Part shown: one piece after another, positions 41,158 through 49,205 of the stretch | Numbering within the stretch: the first letter of the stretch is position 1 | Layout of the letters: every line of letters begins with the position of its first letter | Source of the DNA: UBA7803 sp041686955 | GTDB lineage: Bacteria > Pseudomonadota > Gammaproteobacteria > Pseudomonadales > Azotimanducaceae | Assembly (NCBI GenBank): GCA_041686955.1 | Contig: JAWLCV010000005.1 | Span: forward strand, 22,366 to 86,365 | DNA length: 64,000 bases | Reading direction: 5' to 3' | Position numbers and translations under genes: made by a program | The notes under the pieces: generated by a model | What the model was told of the DNA's origin: nothing | Databases searched by the model: none | Seen by the model: the letters and a program-made list of their open reading frames with translations, nothing else

Positions 41158-41537
41158 TGCCGGAGCTGCTGCAAGGACTGATCTACATCGCCGTCGGCAG
41201 CGCTCTCGGCGGAGCGACCCGTTACTTCGTCTCCGGAGTCGTGGGGCGCACGGTGGGCGAAACCTTCCCCTGGGGAACCCTGACGGTCAACCTCAGCGGC
41301 GCGTTCGTGATCGGCATCGCCTCGGCGCTGGCGGCCCGGGAACTGCTGGCGCAGGCCCACTGGCAGTGGGCGGTCACCGGCTTCCTCGGCAGCTACACGA
41401 CGGTCTCTTCCTTCAGTCTTCAGACCCTCGCGCTGCTGCGCGACGGCGAGTGGCCGCGGGCCGTGGGCAACGTGGCCGGGTCGCTGTTCCTGTGCCTCGC
41501 CGCGGTCGCCGTCGGCTTTCATGTGGGATCGGTTTAG
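41157..41537 (+). CDS. crcB: fluoride ion channel CrcB/FluC, subunit 1
   Basis: 126 residues, four membrane helices. Family motifs GGATRYFVSG, FPWGTLTVNLSGAFVIG and the Phe-box FLGSYTTVSSFSLQTL are intact. Exports fluoride that enters as HF. ATG 41157 overlaps the TetR stop codon. A second, non-identical crcB follows 14 bases later; paired genes usually encode a heterodimer of opposite topology. Confidence 0.95.
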   Translation: MPELLQGLIYIAVGSALGGATRYFVSGVVGRTVGETFPWGTLTVNLSGAFVIGIASALAARELLAQAHWQWAVTGFLGSYTTVSSFSLQTLALLRDGEWPRAVGNVAGSLFLCLAAVAVGFHVGSV

Positions 41538-41551
41538 CCGAGCGGCGCGTC

Positions 41552-41971
41552 ATGAGCAGACTCGGCACCAACCTTGCCCTGTACCTGGCCGTCGCCGCCG
41601 GTTCCATGATCGGCGGGGTGGCGAGAGCGGCCGTCTCCGCGCTCGTGCTCTCGCTCACGGGTGCCGGATTCCCTTGGGGCACCCTGCTGGTCAACGCCAC
41701 GGGCTCCTTCGCCATCGGCTTCTACGCCACGTTGACCGGGCCCGACGGCCGCGCGTTCGCCGGACCGCGGCAACGGCAGTTCGTCATGACCGGCATCTGC
41801 GGCGGCTTCACCACGTTTTCCATCTTCAGTCTCGAGACCCTGTACCTCATGCAGGCCGGCTCCATCGGCATGGCGGGCGTCAACATCGCGGCGTCCGTCG
41901 TGACGTGGCTGTCGGCCGTGTGGCTGGGATTCGCGCTCGCCATGCGCATCAACGAAATCGGAGGATCCTGA
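41552..41971 (+). CDS. crcB: fluoride ion channel CrcB/FluC, subunit 2
   Basis: 139 residues, four membrane helices, with GGVARAAVSALV, FPWGTLLVNATGSFAIGFY and GICGGFTTFSIFSLETL. Divergent from subunit 1, so heterodimer formation with opposite orientation in the membrane is expected. The gene for a DUF190 protein begins 2 bases after its stop codon. Confidence 0.95.
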   Translation: MSRLGTNLALYLAVAAGSMIGGVARAAVSALVLSLTGAGFPWGTLLVNATGSFAIGFYATLTGPDGRAFAGPRQRQFVMTGICGGFTTFSIFSLETLYLMQAGSIGMAGVNIAASVVTWLSAVWLGFALAMRINEIGGS

Positions 41972-41973
41972 TC

Positions 41974-42312
41974 GTGCCCATACCACCGGACGCCGTGCTG
42001 CTGCGCATCTTCATCGGCGAGAGCGACCGGGACGACGGCCGCCCGCTCTACGAATCCATCGTCCTCAAGGCCCGCGAGATGCACCTGGCGGGCGCGACCG
42101 TGCTGCGGGGCGCCATGGGATTCGGCCACAGCAGCCGGCTGCATACGAGCAAGATATTGAGGCTCTCGGAAGACCTGCCGCTGGTTATCGAGATCGTCGA
42201 CAGCGAGGAGAAGATCAACGGCTTTCTCCCGGTGCTCGAGGGGATCATGACCAGCGGTCTGGTGACCCTGGAGAAGGTGCGGGTGCTGCAGTACGGGAGC
42301 GACCCGAACTGA
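41974..42312 (+). CDS. DUF190 protein associated with CrcB
   Basis: 112 residues, ferredoxin-like fold related to PII proteins: LLRIFIGESDRDDGRPLYES, GATVLRGAMGFGHSSRLHTS, LPLVIEIVDSEEKINGFLPV. DUF190 genes are often linked to crcB and are thought to modulate the channel. GTG 41974 with GGAGG 9 bases upstream. Confidence 0.92.
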   Translation: MPIPPDAVLLRIFIGESDRDDGRPLYESIVLKAREMHLAGATVLRGAMGFGHSSRLHTSKILRLSEDLPLVIEIVDSEEKINGFLPVLEGIMTSGLVTLEKVRVLQYGSDPN

Positions 42313-42418
42313 AGGGCCGGCAGCCCGCTCACGTGTGCTGCAGACGGCGGCCTGATATTCTCGGGCGCACGATCCGCCTGGGCGGAGAGGACAACGAATC
42401 ACGAGGAGGGAGGTGATC

Positions 42419-42886
42419 ATGAAGGGTCCGACGAGAAGCATGTCGCTCGAGGAAGTACAGAGCCACGTCGGCAAGGAGATCGGCGTCTCGGACTGGTTCC
42501 TGATGGATCAGGACCGCATCAGCCGGTTCGCGGACGTGACCGAAGACCACATGTTCCTCCACGTGGACCCGGAGGCCGCCGCCGCGACGCCCTTCGGGGG
42601 GACCATCGCCCACGGCCTGCTCACCCTGTCGATGATGCCGGTGATGGCGTATCAGGCCGTGCCCGGCATCGCGGGCACCAAGATGGGGGTGAACTACGGC
42701 TACAACCGGATCCGCTTCATGGCGCCGGTGCCCAGCGGCAAGCGCATTCGCGGCCGGTTCGTGGTCAAGAGTGTGGAGCCCAAGTCCGGCGGGCGCATGG
42801 AAATCACCCACAGCGTCACCATCGAGATCGAGGGGGAGGAAAAGCCCGCGCTGGTGGGCGAGTGGCTCACCATGGTCTGGATGTAG
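42419..42886 (+). CDS. MaoC-family (R)-enoyl-CoA hydratase
   Basis: 155 residues, hot-dog fold with the hydratase signature: Asp/His in QDRISRFADVTEDHMFLHVD and TPFGGTIAHGLLTLSM. Hydrates enoyl-CoA thioesters; relatives include NodN and PhaJ. An unusually complete ribosome site, GGAGGTGATC-like, precedes ATG 42419. The MFS gene begins 4 bases after its stop codon, so the two are probably one unit, possibly for breakdown of an imported acid. Confidence 0.92.
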   Translation: MKGPTRSMSLEEVQSHVGKEIGVSDWFLMDQDRISRFADVTEDHMFLHVDPEAAAATPFGGTIAHGLLTLSMMPVMAYQAVPGIAGTKMGVNYGYNRIRFMAPVPSGKRIRGRFVVKSVEPKSGGRMEITHSVTIEIEGEEKPALVGEWLTMVWM

Positions 42887-42890
42887 ACCC

Positions 42891-44267
42891 ATGGCGGATA
42901 CCACTGCACCGGCAACCGCCGGCGTTGCCGCTCTGCCATCGAACGTCCGTCAGGTCACACCCGAGTACCGGCGATACGCGGTCGGGCTGCTGTTCTTCGT
43001 CTATGTTTTCAACTTCATCGATCGGCAGATCGTCACCATCCTCGCCGAGCCGATCAAGCAGGATCTGTTGATCGCGGACTGGCAACTGGGCCTGATGACG
43101 GGCACCGCCTTCGCGATCTTCTACTGCACCCTGGGCATTCCCATCGCGCGGCTGGCCGAGCGGCGCAACCGCCCGTGGATCATCGGCCTTTCGCTGGCGG
43201 CGTGGAGCGGATTCACCGCGCTCTGCGGGCTGGCGCAGAACTTCTGGCAACTCGTTCTCGCGCGCATCGGCGTGGGCGTGGGGGAAGCCGGCTGCACCCC
43301 GCCTGCCCACTCGCTGATCGCCGACTACACGCCGAAGGAGAAGCGCGCCTCGGCCATGGCGTTCTACTCCATGGGCAATCCGGTGGGCGCGCTGATCGGT
43401 GTGGTCGCCGGGGGTCTCATCGCGGACGCCTTCGGCTGGCGCATGGCCTTCCTGCTGGTGGGTCTGCCCGGACTGGCGCTCGCGATCATCGTCATCGCGA
43501 CCCTGGTGGAGCCGCGTGTCCGGCGGGCGGCGACCATGGCGCTTGACGCGGCGCGCCATGCGGCGCAGCCGCCGCAGTCTTCATTCGCGGACGTGATGAG
43601 GCTGCTCGCGAAAAAGCGCACGTTCTGGTACATGGCCGTCGCGGTCTCCATCGTGGCCTTCGTCGGCTACGGCCATGCCCCGTTCGGGGCATCGTTCTTC
43701 CTGCGCGTGCACGGAGACGAGATCGCGCAGTTCGCCGCGCAGTTCGGGCTCGGACCCATCGGCTTCGTCGGCCTGGCACTGGGCCTCATTCTCGGCGTGG
43801 CCGCGGGCGCCGGCGTATTCCTCGGCGGCATCATCGCCGACCGCTTCGGCGCCCGGGACCTGCGCGCGTACATGGTCATTCCGGGCGTGGCGGTCCTGCT
43901 CTCCGTGCCGGTGTACACCATCGCCCTGCTGATGCCCACGTTCCTCCCCATTCTGCCTCTGCTGGCCGTCAACGCGGTCCTGGTCTCCCTCTGGCAGGGA
44001 CCGGTGTATGCGACAGTCCAGAACGTGGCGCCGGTGCACATGCGTGCCACGGCCGCCTCCATCTTCCTGTTCATCGCCAACCTCATCGGCCTGGGTCTGG
44101 GGCCGCTCGCCGTGGGCTTCGCGAGCGACATTCTGGCAGGACCGTTCGGGCTCGGCTCCGCGGAGGGCGTGCGTTGGGCGCTGATCGGCTCCCAGTTCCT
44201 CGCCATCCCGGCCTTCGTCTGCTTCTGGCTTGCCGCCCGCACGATACGTGAAGAGATGGAGGAGTAG
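42891..44267 (+). CDS. MFS transporter
   Basis: 458 residues, 12 membrane helices. Spinster-like start (YVFNFIDRQIVTILAEPIKQ), loop 2-3 RLAERRNRP, and the MFS motif GVGVGEAGCTPPAHSLIADY. Typical importers of organic acids or sterol-like compounds in degradative clusters. Follows the MaoC-like gene by 4 bases. Substrate unknown. Its 3' end abuts the -24/-12 promoter at 44281. Confidence 0.9.
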   Translation: MADTTAPATAGVAALPSNVRQVTPEYRRYAVGLLFFVYVFNFIDRQIVTILAEPIKQDLLIADWQLGLMTGTAFAIFYCTLGIPIARLAERRNRPWIIGLSLAAWSGFTALCGLAQNFWQLVLARIGVGVGEAGCTPPAHSLIADYTPKEKRASAMAFYSMGNPVGALIGVVAGGLIADAFGWRMAFLLVGLPGLALAIIVIATLVEPRVRRAATMALDAARHAAQPPQSSFADVMRLLAKKRTFWYMAVAVSIVAFVGYGHAPFGASFFLRVHGDEIAQFAAQFGLGPIGFVGLALGLILGVAAGAGVFLGGIIADRFGARDLRAYMVIPGVAVLLSVPVYTIALLMPTFLPILPLLAVNAVLVSLWQGPVYATVQNVAPVHMRATAASIFLFIANLIGLGLGPLAVGFASDILAGPFGLGSAEGVRWALIGSQFLAIPAFVCFWLAARTIREEMEE

Positions 44268-44280
44268 CGCGGGCCCCGGC

Positions 44281-44296
44281 TGGCATAGCACTTGCC
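44281..44296 (+). promoter_or_regulatory. sigma-54 (-24/-12) promoter of the SOD-like gene
   Basis: TGGCATAGCACTTGCC matches TGGCAY-N5-TTGC with correct GG/GC phase. It starts 13 bases after the MFS stop codon and its predicted start point lies about 24 bases before ATG 44331. Confidence 0.68.
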
Positions 44297-44330
44297 TCTC
44301 GCCCTGACCGGACAAAACCTGCGAGGCACC

Positions 44331-44981
44331 ATGAGGTGGTTCATGTGGGCGGTGCCGGCGGCGCTCTGCGTCGGCTGCGGCGAGCCCGACTTCACGCAAC
44401 GCGAGCTCGAGGAGCGGCGCCTGGAACGGGGCCGTGAGCCGGCGCTCGACGCGTCACGGGATCTCACCGGCACCGAGGTACGCGCGACGCGCCCGGCCCG
44501 GGTGGAGACGACGATCATCGGGCGGGAGGGCAACAGCATCGGCTCGCTCTCCATCGAGCCTGCCGAGCAGTCCGGGGTCGTCCTGACTTTTCACGTGGAG
44601 GGCCTGGAGCCCGGGGTGCACGCGGTTCACTTCCACGAGCGGGGCCGCTGCGATCCCCCCGATTTCGAGAGCGCGGGCGGCCATTTCAGTCCCGCGGGCG
44701 CGCGCCACGGCATGCCGGACACCGACTCCGACATGAATGACCCGGACCACCACGCGGGCGACATGCTGAATCAGACCGCCGACGACCTGGGCACCCTGGA
44801 TCAGATCGTGGTCAATCGCTCCGTTAACCTGGACAGCGGCCCCAATCGGCTCATCGACGAGGACGGCAGTGCCTTCATCATCCATGCCGGTGCGGACGAC
44901 TACGTCAGTCAGCCCGCCGGCAATGCCGGACCGCGGGTCGCCTGCGCCGTGATCGACGAGGTCAGCAGCCGGGGAGACTAA
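44331..44981 (+). CDS. Cu/Zn superoxide dismutase-family lipoprotein
   Basis: 216 residues. The N-terminal 17 residues form a lipoprotein-type signal ending CVGC. The SOD domain keeps the copper and zinc ligands in VHAVHFHERGRCD, GGHFSPAGARHG and NDPDHHAGDML, the late HAGADDY, and the active-site Arg in PAGNAGPRVACAVI; the Cys pair GRCD/VACA is present. It would remove periplasmic superoxide while anchored to a membrane. TTG 44292 is in frame but would overlap the promoter. A candidate -24/-12 promoter suggests sigma-54 control, unusual for a SOD gene. Confidence 0.9.
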   Translation: MRWFMWAVPAALCVGCGEPDFTQRELEERRLERGREPALDASRDLTGTEVRATRPARVETTIIGREGNSIGSLSIEPAEQSGVVLTFHVEGLEPGVHAVHFHERGRCDPPDFESAGGHFSPAGARHGMPDTDSDMNDPDHHAGDMLNQTADDLGTLDQIVVNRSVNLDSGPNRLIDEDGSAFIIHAGADDYVSQPAGNAGPRVACAVIDEVSSRGD

Positions 44982-44997
44982 AGCCGGCTCCCTCCGG

Positions 44998-45519
44998 TCA
45001 GCCTTCCAGGCCTCGAAGCACGCGCTCGTGAACTTCGAGCGCGCGCTCGTCGAACAGCACGAAACGGATGCGCTCGACGCTCCGGCAGGTAGCAGCGCGT
45101 CGCGTGACCGTCCGCAACGCCACCTGCGCGGCGGACTCCAGCGGATATCCGAATGCCCCCGTCGACAACGCCGGGAACGCCACGGACTCGATCCCATTCT
45201 CTTCGGCCAGATCCAGGGCCCGTTCATAACAGCTCGCGAGCAGCTCGTCCGCCGGCTCGTCGACGCCGTACACCGGGCCCAGGCAATGAATGACGAAATC
45301 GTTCGGCAAACGGAATCCGGGGGTGATCACCGCCTCACCCGGGCGAATGGGCGCCAGAGGCGCGCACGCCCGCTCCAGCTCCGGCCCTGCAGCTCGGTGA
45401 ATGGCGCCCGCCACGCCGCCGCCGATTCGCAACTGCGCGTTCGCGGCGTTGACGATGGCACGCATATCGGGCTGCCGGGTGATATCGCCCCGGATGCAGT
45501 CCACCAGAGCCTTGGTCAT
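44998..45519 (-). CDS. macro-domain O-acetyl-ADP-ribose deacetylase
   Basis: 173 residues, single macro domain of YmdB type: GDITRQPDMRAIVNAANAQL, GGGVAGAIHRAAG, and ALSTGAFGYPLE. Removes acetyl or ADP-ribose groups. GGAGG precedes ATG 45519; the gene follows the DsrE-family gene by 26 bases, likely in the same transcript. Confidence 0.94.
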   Translation of the reverse strand: MTKALVDCIRGDITRQPDMRAIVNAANAQLRIGGGVAGAIHRAAGPELERACAPLAPIRPGEAVITPGFRLPNDFVIHCLGPVYGVDEPADELLASCYERALDLAEENGIESVAFPALSTGAFGYPLESAAQVALRTVTRRAATCRSVERIRFVLFDERALEVHERVLRGLEG

Positions 45520-45545
45520 GAGTTACCTCCGTGGGCGCGCTCGAG

Positions 45546-45899
45546 TCAGAACACCAGCACCTTGTCGGCTGCAATCGCTGCTTGCGCCAGCTCGTCCATG
45601 GTGCTGCGGCGGGTATCCTCCAGCAGATCCCCCTCCGTCAGGCCGCGGGCGTCCATGCAAGTGCCACAGAGCAGCACCGTGCCCTTCCCGCGGACCACGC
45701 GCCGCAGCATGCGCTCGAGATTGTAGTAACCATCGGGTGTCTTCTGACCCTTACGCGCCGCGCCAACGGCATCCGCCATCAGAAACACCGTGACTTCCCC
45801 GTCGGGATCATTCTTCGACAACGCGTGGGCGAGGCGCAGTGCGTTGTAACAACGCTCGTTGCCGTAGGGCGGATCGTTCAGGATGAACAGCGTATTCAT
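45546..45899 (-). CDS. DsrE-family sulfur-relay-like protein
   Basis: 117 residues, DsrE/F fold: TLFILNDPPYGNERCYNALR, VTVFLMADAVGAA, and Cys-containing VLLCGTCMDARGL. The conserved Cys of active sulfur carriers is represented by LCGTCMD. With the rhodanese-ArsR gene nearby it suggests a small sulfane-sulfur or persulfide response group. GGAGG lies 4 bases before the ATG. Confidence 0.9.
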   Translation of the reverse strand: MNTLFILNDPPYGNERCYNALRLAHALSKNDPDGEVTVFLMADAVGAARKGQKTPDGYYNLERMLRRVVRGKGTVLLCGTCMDARGLTEGDLLEDTRRSTMDELAQAAIAADKVLVF

Positions 45900-45927
45900 G
45901 ATACCTCCAGAACGCAGCGGTTCCTGA

Positions 45928-46770
45928 TCAGGTCATACCCTGCGGGGCTGCCATGGTATGGCCGCTCCCCCTCCCCCTGAACGGCTGAATCAGCATGTGG
46001 TCGAGGCGCAGATCGCGGCGCGTGCGAAATTGCTCTGTGCCCACGGCCATGGTCGCGTGCCCGTCGCGCGGCTGATCCCGGTAGGTGCCGAGCAGCCGGT
46101 CCCACCAGGGCAGGTTGAAGCCGAAATTGCTGTTGGTCTCCACGGGGTGGATCGAATGGTGAACCCTGTGCATGTCCGGGGTGACCACCACCCACCGCAG
46201 CCAGCGATCGAGCTTCGGCGGCAAACGTACATTGCCGTGGTTGAACATGGACGTGGCATTCAGCAGCACCTCGAACACCAGGACCGCGACCGCCGGTGGC
46301 CCCAGCGCGGCGACCACCGCGAGCTTGAACCCCATGGAAAGAAGAATCTCCAGAGGATGAAAGCGCAGGCCCGTGGTGACGTCGAACTCGAGGTCCGCGT
46401 GGTGCACGCGATGGAACCGCCAGAGCACCGGCACCGCATGCAGCATGACGTGCTGCAGGTAGACGGCCAGGTCGAGGGCAACGAGGCCGACGGCGATGGA
46501 CGTCCATGCCGGCACGTCCCAGGCGTTGAGCAATCCCCAGCCACGCTGCTCCGCCAGGAACGCGAACGGGACGGCCACCAGAGGGAACGCCAGCCGCACG
46601 AGGACCGTGTCGAGGGCTGCCAGGCCGAGGTTGCCGCCCCAGCGCAGCAGCCGGGGAAGTTCGCTCCGCCGGCGGGGCGCCAGCAGTTCCCAGGCGACCA
46701 TGCAGCCCAGAACGCCGAGAAAGAAGCCGCCCCTCACCAGTGGCTCGGCAGCGACCAGCGCGTCGCCCAT
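45928..46770 (-). CDS. sterol desaturase/fatty acid hydroxylase family membrane enzyme
   Basis: 280 residues, several membrane helices and the di-iron histidine clusters HVMLH, HRVHH, HGNV and HRVHH of the fatty acid hydroxylase superfamily. Inserts a hydroxyl group or double bond in a lipid. Divergent from the ArsR-rhodanese gene across an 80-base region with a palindrome, 28 bases upstream of the DsrE gene. Substrate unknown. Confidence 0.92.
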   Translation of the reverse strand: MGDALVAAEPLVRGGFFLGVLGCMVAWELLAPRRRSELPRLLRWGGNLGLAALDTVLVRLAFPLVAVPFAFLAEQRGWGLLNAWDVPAWTSIAVGLVALDLAVYLQHVMLHAVPVLWRFHRVHHADLEFDVTTGLRFHPLEILLSMGFKLAVVAALGPPAVAVLVFEVLLNATSMFNHGNVRLPPKLDRWLRWVVVTPDMHRVHHSIHPVETNSNFGFNLPWWDRLLGTYRDQPRDGHATMAVGTEQFRTRRDLRLDHMLIQPFRGRGSGHTMAAPQGMT

Positions 46771-46808
46771 GCCTTAGCTCCTTGCCGCTCCGGCATCCGA
46801 TCCATATC

Positions 46809-46828
46809 ATTCAATTGATCGTTTGAAT
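46809..46828. promoter_or_regulatory. palindrome between hydroxylase and ArsR-rhodanese genes
   Basis: ATTCAA ... TTGAAT form an inverted repeat across 20 bases, and the nested TCAATTGA (46812-46819) is a perfect palindrome. The site is 22 bases before the regulator start codon, where an ArsR-family repressor would autoregulate and control the divergent operon. Confidence 0.55.
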
Positions 46829-46850
46829 ACGCTAGATCCAGGAGCCATCC

Positions 46851-47537
46851 GTGTCAAACGGACCGAAACGCGCCATCTACGCCGAGTTCGCCGGCGTCGC
46901 CCGGGCACTGGGACACCCGCACCGCCTGGAGTTGCTCGAGCATCTCGCCCAGGGGGAGCGTACGGTGGAAGCGCTCGCCCATCGGTCGGACCTGTCGATT
47001 GCCAACGCTTCCCAGCACCTGCACCAGCTCAGGCGAGCCGGCCTGGTGACGTCGCGGCGCGATGGCAGATACGTGATCTATCGGCTTTCGGACGAGACCG
47101 TCCTGACACTGCTCGCCGCGCTGCGACAGGTGGCAGAGCGCAACGTGGCGGAGGTCGACCGCATCGTCCGCAGATATTTCGACGGCCGCGACGGCCTGGA
47201 GCCGGTTACGCGCGAGGCCCTGCTCGAACGCCTGAAAGATGGGCAGGTGACCGTGCTGGACGTCCGCCCGGCCGACGAGTTCGCCGCCGGCCACGTGCCC
47301 GGAGCACTGAACCTCACTCTGGAGGCGCTGGCGCAGCGCCTCGATGAGCTCGATCCTCGCCAGGAAATCGTCGCCTACTGCCGCGGCGCCTACTGCGTGC
47401 TCTCGTTCGAGGCAGTCGCCGCGCTCCGCGAACGCGGGTTCACGGCGCGCCGGCTCGAGGATGGGTTTCCGGAGTGGCGGGCCGCCGGCCTGCCGGTAGA
47501 AACGGGTCTGGAGGGAACGTGGCTTCGACAGAGTTGA
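46851..47537 (+). CDS. ArsR-family regulator fused to rhodanese domain
   Basis: 228 residues. N-terminal winged helix (about 1-100: GVARALGHPHRLELLEHLAQ, LSIANASQHLHQLRRAGLV) and C-terminal rhodanese domain (about 120-220) with active-site loop YCRGAYCVLS containing two cysteines. Such fusions are thought to sense persulfide or sulfane sulfur with the rhodanese Cys. GTG 46851 has GGAG upstream. Divergent from the hydroxylase/DsrE/macro group; the decarboxylase start overlaps its 3' end by 19 bases. Confidence 0.93.
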   Translation: MSNGPKRAIYAEFAGVARALGHPHRLELLEHLAQGERTVEALAHRSDLSIANASQHLHQLRRAGLVTSRRDGRYVIYRLSDETVLTLLAALRQVAERNVAEVDRIVRRYFDGRDGLEPVTREALLERLKDGQVTVLDVRPADEFAAGHVPGALNLTLEALAQRLDELDPRQEIVAYCRGAYCVLSFEAVAALRERGFTARRLEDGFPEWRAAGLPVETGLEGTWLRQS

Positions 47538-48943
47538 ATTTCCGGGGGGAGCTGGACGATCTCATCGGTCTACTTCAGAACGCGCTGGCGGAGGTGATCG
47601 GCACGACCGACGAGCGCATCGCCCTGCCCCCGGGGGCCCACGCGGCACTGGCCGGGTTCCGCCAGCCGCTGCCTGAGACCGGGTGCGGCGCAGCGGCCGC
47701 GATCGAGGAGCTCATGCGGCTAAACGAAGTGGCCGGCGCCAACACCCAGGGCCCGCGCTGTTTTCACTTCGTGCTCGGCGGCAGCACCCCGGCGGCCCTG
47801 GGCGCCGACCTGCTGGCCACGGCCTTCGACGCCATCACCTACACGTGGGTATCGTCACCGGTAGGCGTGGAGATGGAGCGCCAGGGGCTGGACTGGCTGA
47901 AGGAGCTGCTCGGCCTGCCGGCTTCGTGGTCGGGCATCATGGTCACCGGGGCCACCATGGCCAATTTCGTCGGCCTCGCCTCCGCGCGCCAGTGGTGGGG
48001 AGAGGAACTGGGCGTCGACGTTTCCGAATCCGGGCTCGCCGGCCTGCCGGTCATGCCGGTGCTCACGTCCGGGTTCGTGCATGCCAGCACCTTGAAGGTG
48101 CTTGCCCTGCTCGGGGTGGGCCGGGGAAACATCCGCCGATTTTCCCGGGACGAGCGCGGCCGGCTCGATCTGGCCGGGCTGGAGCGCGGGCTGGATTCGC
48201 TGAAGGGACAGCCGGCGCTGGTGGTGGTGAACGCGGGCGAGGTGAACGCCGGGGAATTCGATCCGGTGCCCGAGATGATCGAGCTGGCGCGCCGCTACCG
48301 GTGCTGGGTTCACGTCGACGGCGCGTTCGGCCTGTTCGCCCGGCTGTCCCCTCGCACGGCACACTTCGTGGACGGCGTGGAGAATGCCGACTCCGTAACG
48401 GTCGACGGACACAAGTGGCTGAACGTGCCCTACGACTCGGGCTACGCCTTCGTGCGCGACCACGGGCTGATGGCCAGAGCCTTCCGCTACTCGGCCGACT
48501 ACCTCCCCGCGGAGGACGACGCTCGGCCGACCTTCGGCGCCATCGGTCCGGAGAGCTCGCGCCGCGCGCGCAGCTTCGCCGTGTGGGCAACGCTCCGCGC
48601 TTACGGCCGCCAGGGCCACCGCCAGATCGTCGAGCACTGTCTCGACATCGCGGCCCACTTCGCGGACGTGGTCAGGCAGACTCCGGAACTGGAGCTGATG
48701 AACGATCCGCGGCTCAACATCGTCGCGTTTCGGTACAACCCGGGCGGCTCGACGGACACGGCGCTCGATGCTCTGAACGAGCGTCTCGGTGCGGCGCTGC
48801 TCGACGACGGCCGATTCCTGGTGGGAACGTCGAGGCTCGGATCGCGGGTCGTGTTCCGGCCCGCCTTCTCCAACTGGCGCACCCGGAAAGAGGACGTGGA
48901 GGAGCTGGCCAGGGTCGTGGTGGAGCTCGGGCAGCTCCAGTAA
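47519..48943 (+). CDS. PLP-dependent group II decarboxylase
   Basis: 474 residues. Substrate/PLP region MVTGATMANFVGLASARQWW, HVDGAFGLFARL and the PLP Lys in TVDGHKWLNVPYD are those of the aromatic-L-amino-acid/glutamate decarboxylase family. Would release CO2 from an amino acid; the specific substrate is not evident. GTG 47519 (GGAGGG upstream) overlaps the regulator gene. Confidence 0.92.
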   Translation: MASTELNFRGELDDLIGLLQNALAEVIGTTDERIALPPGAHAALAGFRQPLPETGCGAAAAIEELMRLNEVAGANTQGPRCFHFVLGGSTPAALGADLLATAFDAITYTWVSSPVGVEMERQGLDWLKELLGLPASWSGIMVTGATMANFVGLASARQWWGEELGVDVSESGLAGLPVMPVLTSGFVHASTLKVLALLGVGRGNIRRFSRDERGRLDLAGLERGLDSLKGQPALVVVNAGEVNAGEFDPVPEMIELARRYRCWVHVDGAFGLFARLSPRTAHFVDGVENADSVTVDGHKWLNVPYDSGYAFVRDHGLMARAFRYSADYLPAEDDARPTFGAIGPESSRRARSFAVWATLRAYGRQGHRQIVEHCLDIAAHFADVVRQTPELELMNDPRLNIVAFRYNPGGSTDTALDALNERLGAALLDDGRFLVGTSRLGSRVVFRPAFSNWRTRKEDVEELARVVVELGQLQ

Positions 48944-49038
48944 CCGCCGCCCGTCGCCATGAATGGTCTTCCGCGGCCGGAGCGGTTTACCATTACCGTC
49001 AATACCGTGCACTCGCCGTCGGCTCACCAATGGCGCCA

Positions 49039-49138
49039 NNNNNNNNNNNNNNNNNNNNNNNNNNNNNNNNNNNNNNNNNNNNNNNNNNNNNNNNNNNNNN
49101 NNNNNNNNNNNNNNNNNNNNNNNNNNNNNNNNNNNNNN
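49039..49138. other. scaffold gap (100 N)
   Basis: Exactly 100 unknown bases, the usual placeholder for an unsized join between contigs. The true distance between the decarboxylase and nitronate monooxygenase genes is unknown, and genes may be missing. Confidence 0.98.
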
Positions 49139-49205
49139 CCGATTCGCGCCCGGTAGGTAGCGCAACACCCGAATTCGTTTCAACCAACCAAAAAGGAGCA
49201 CTATC

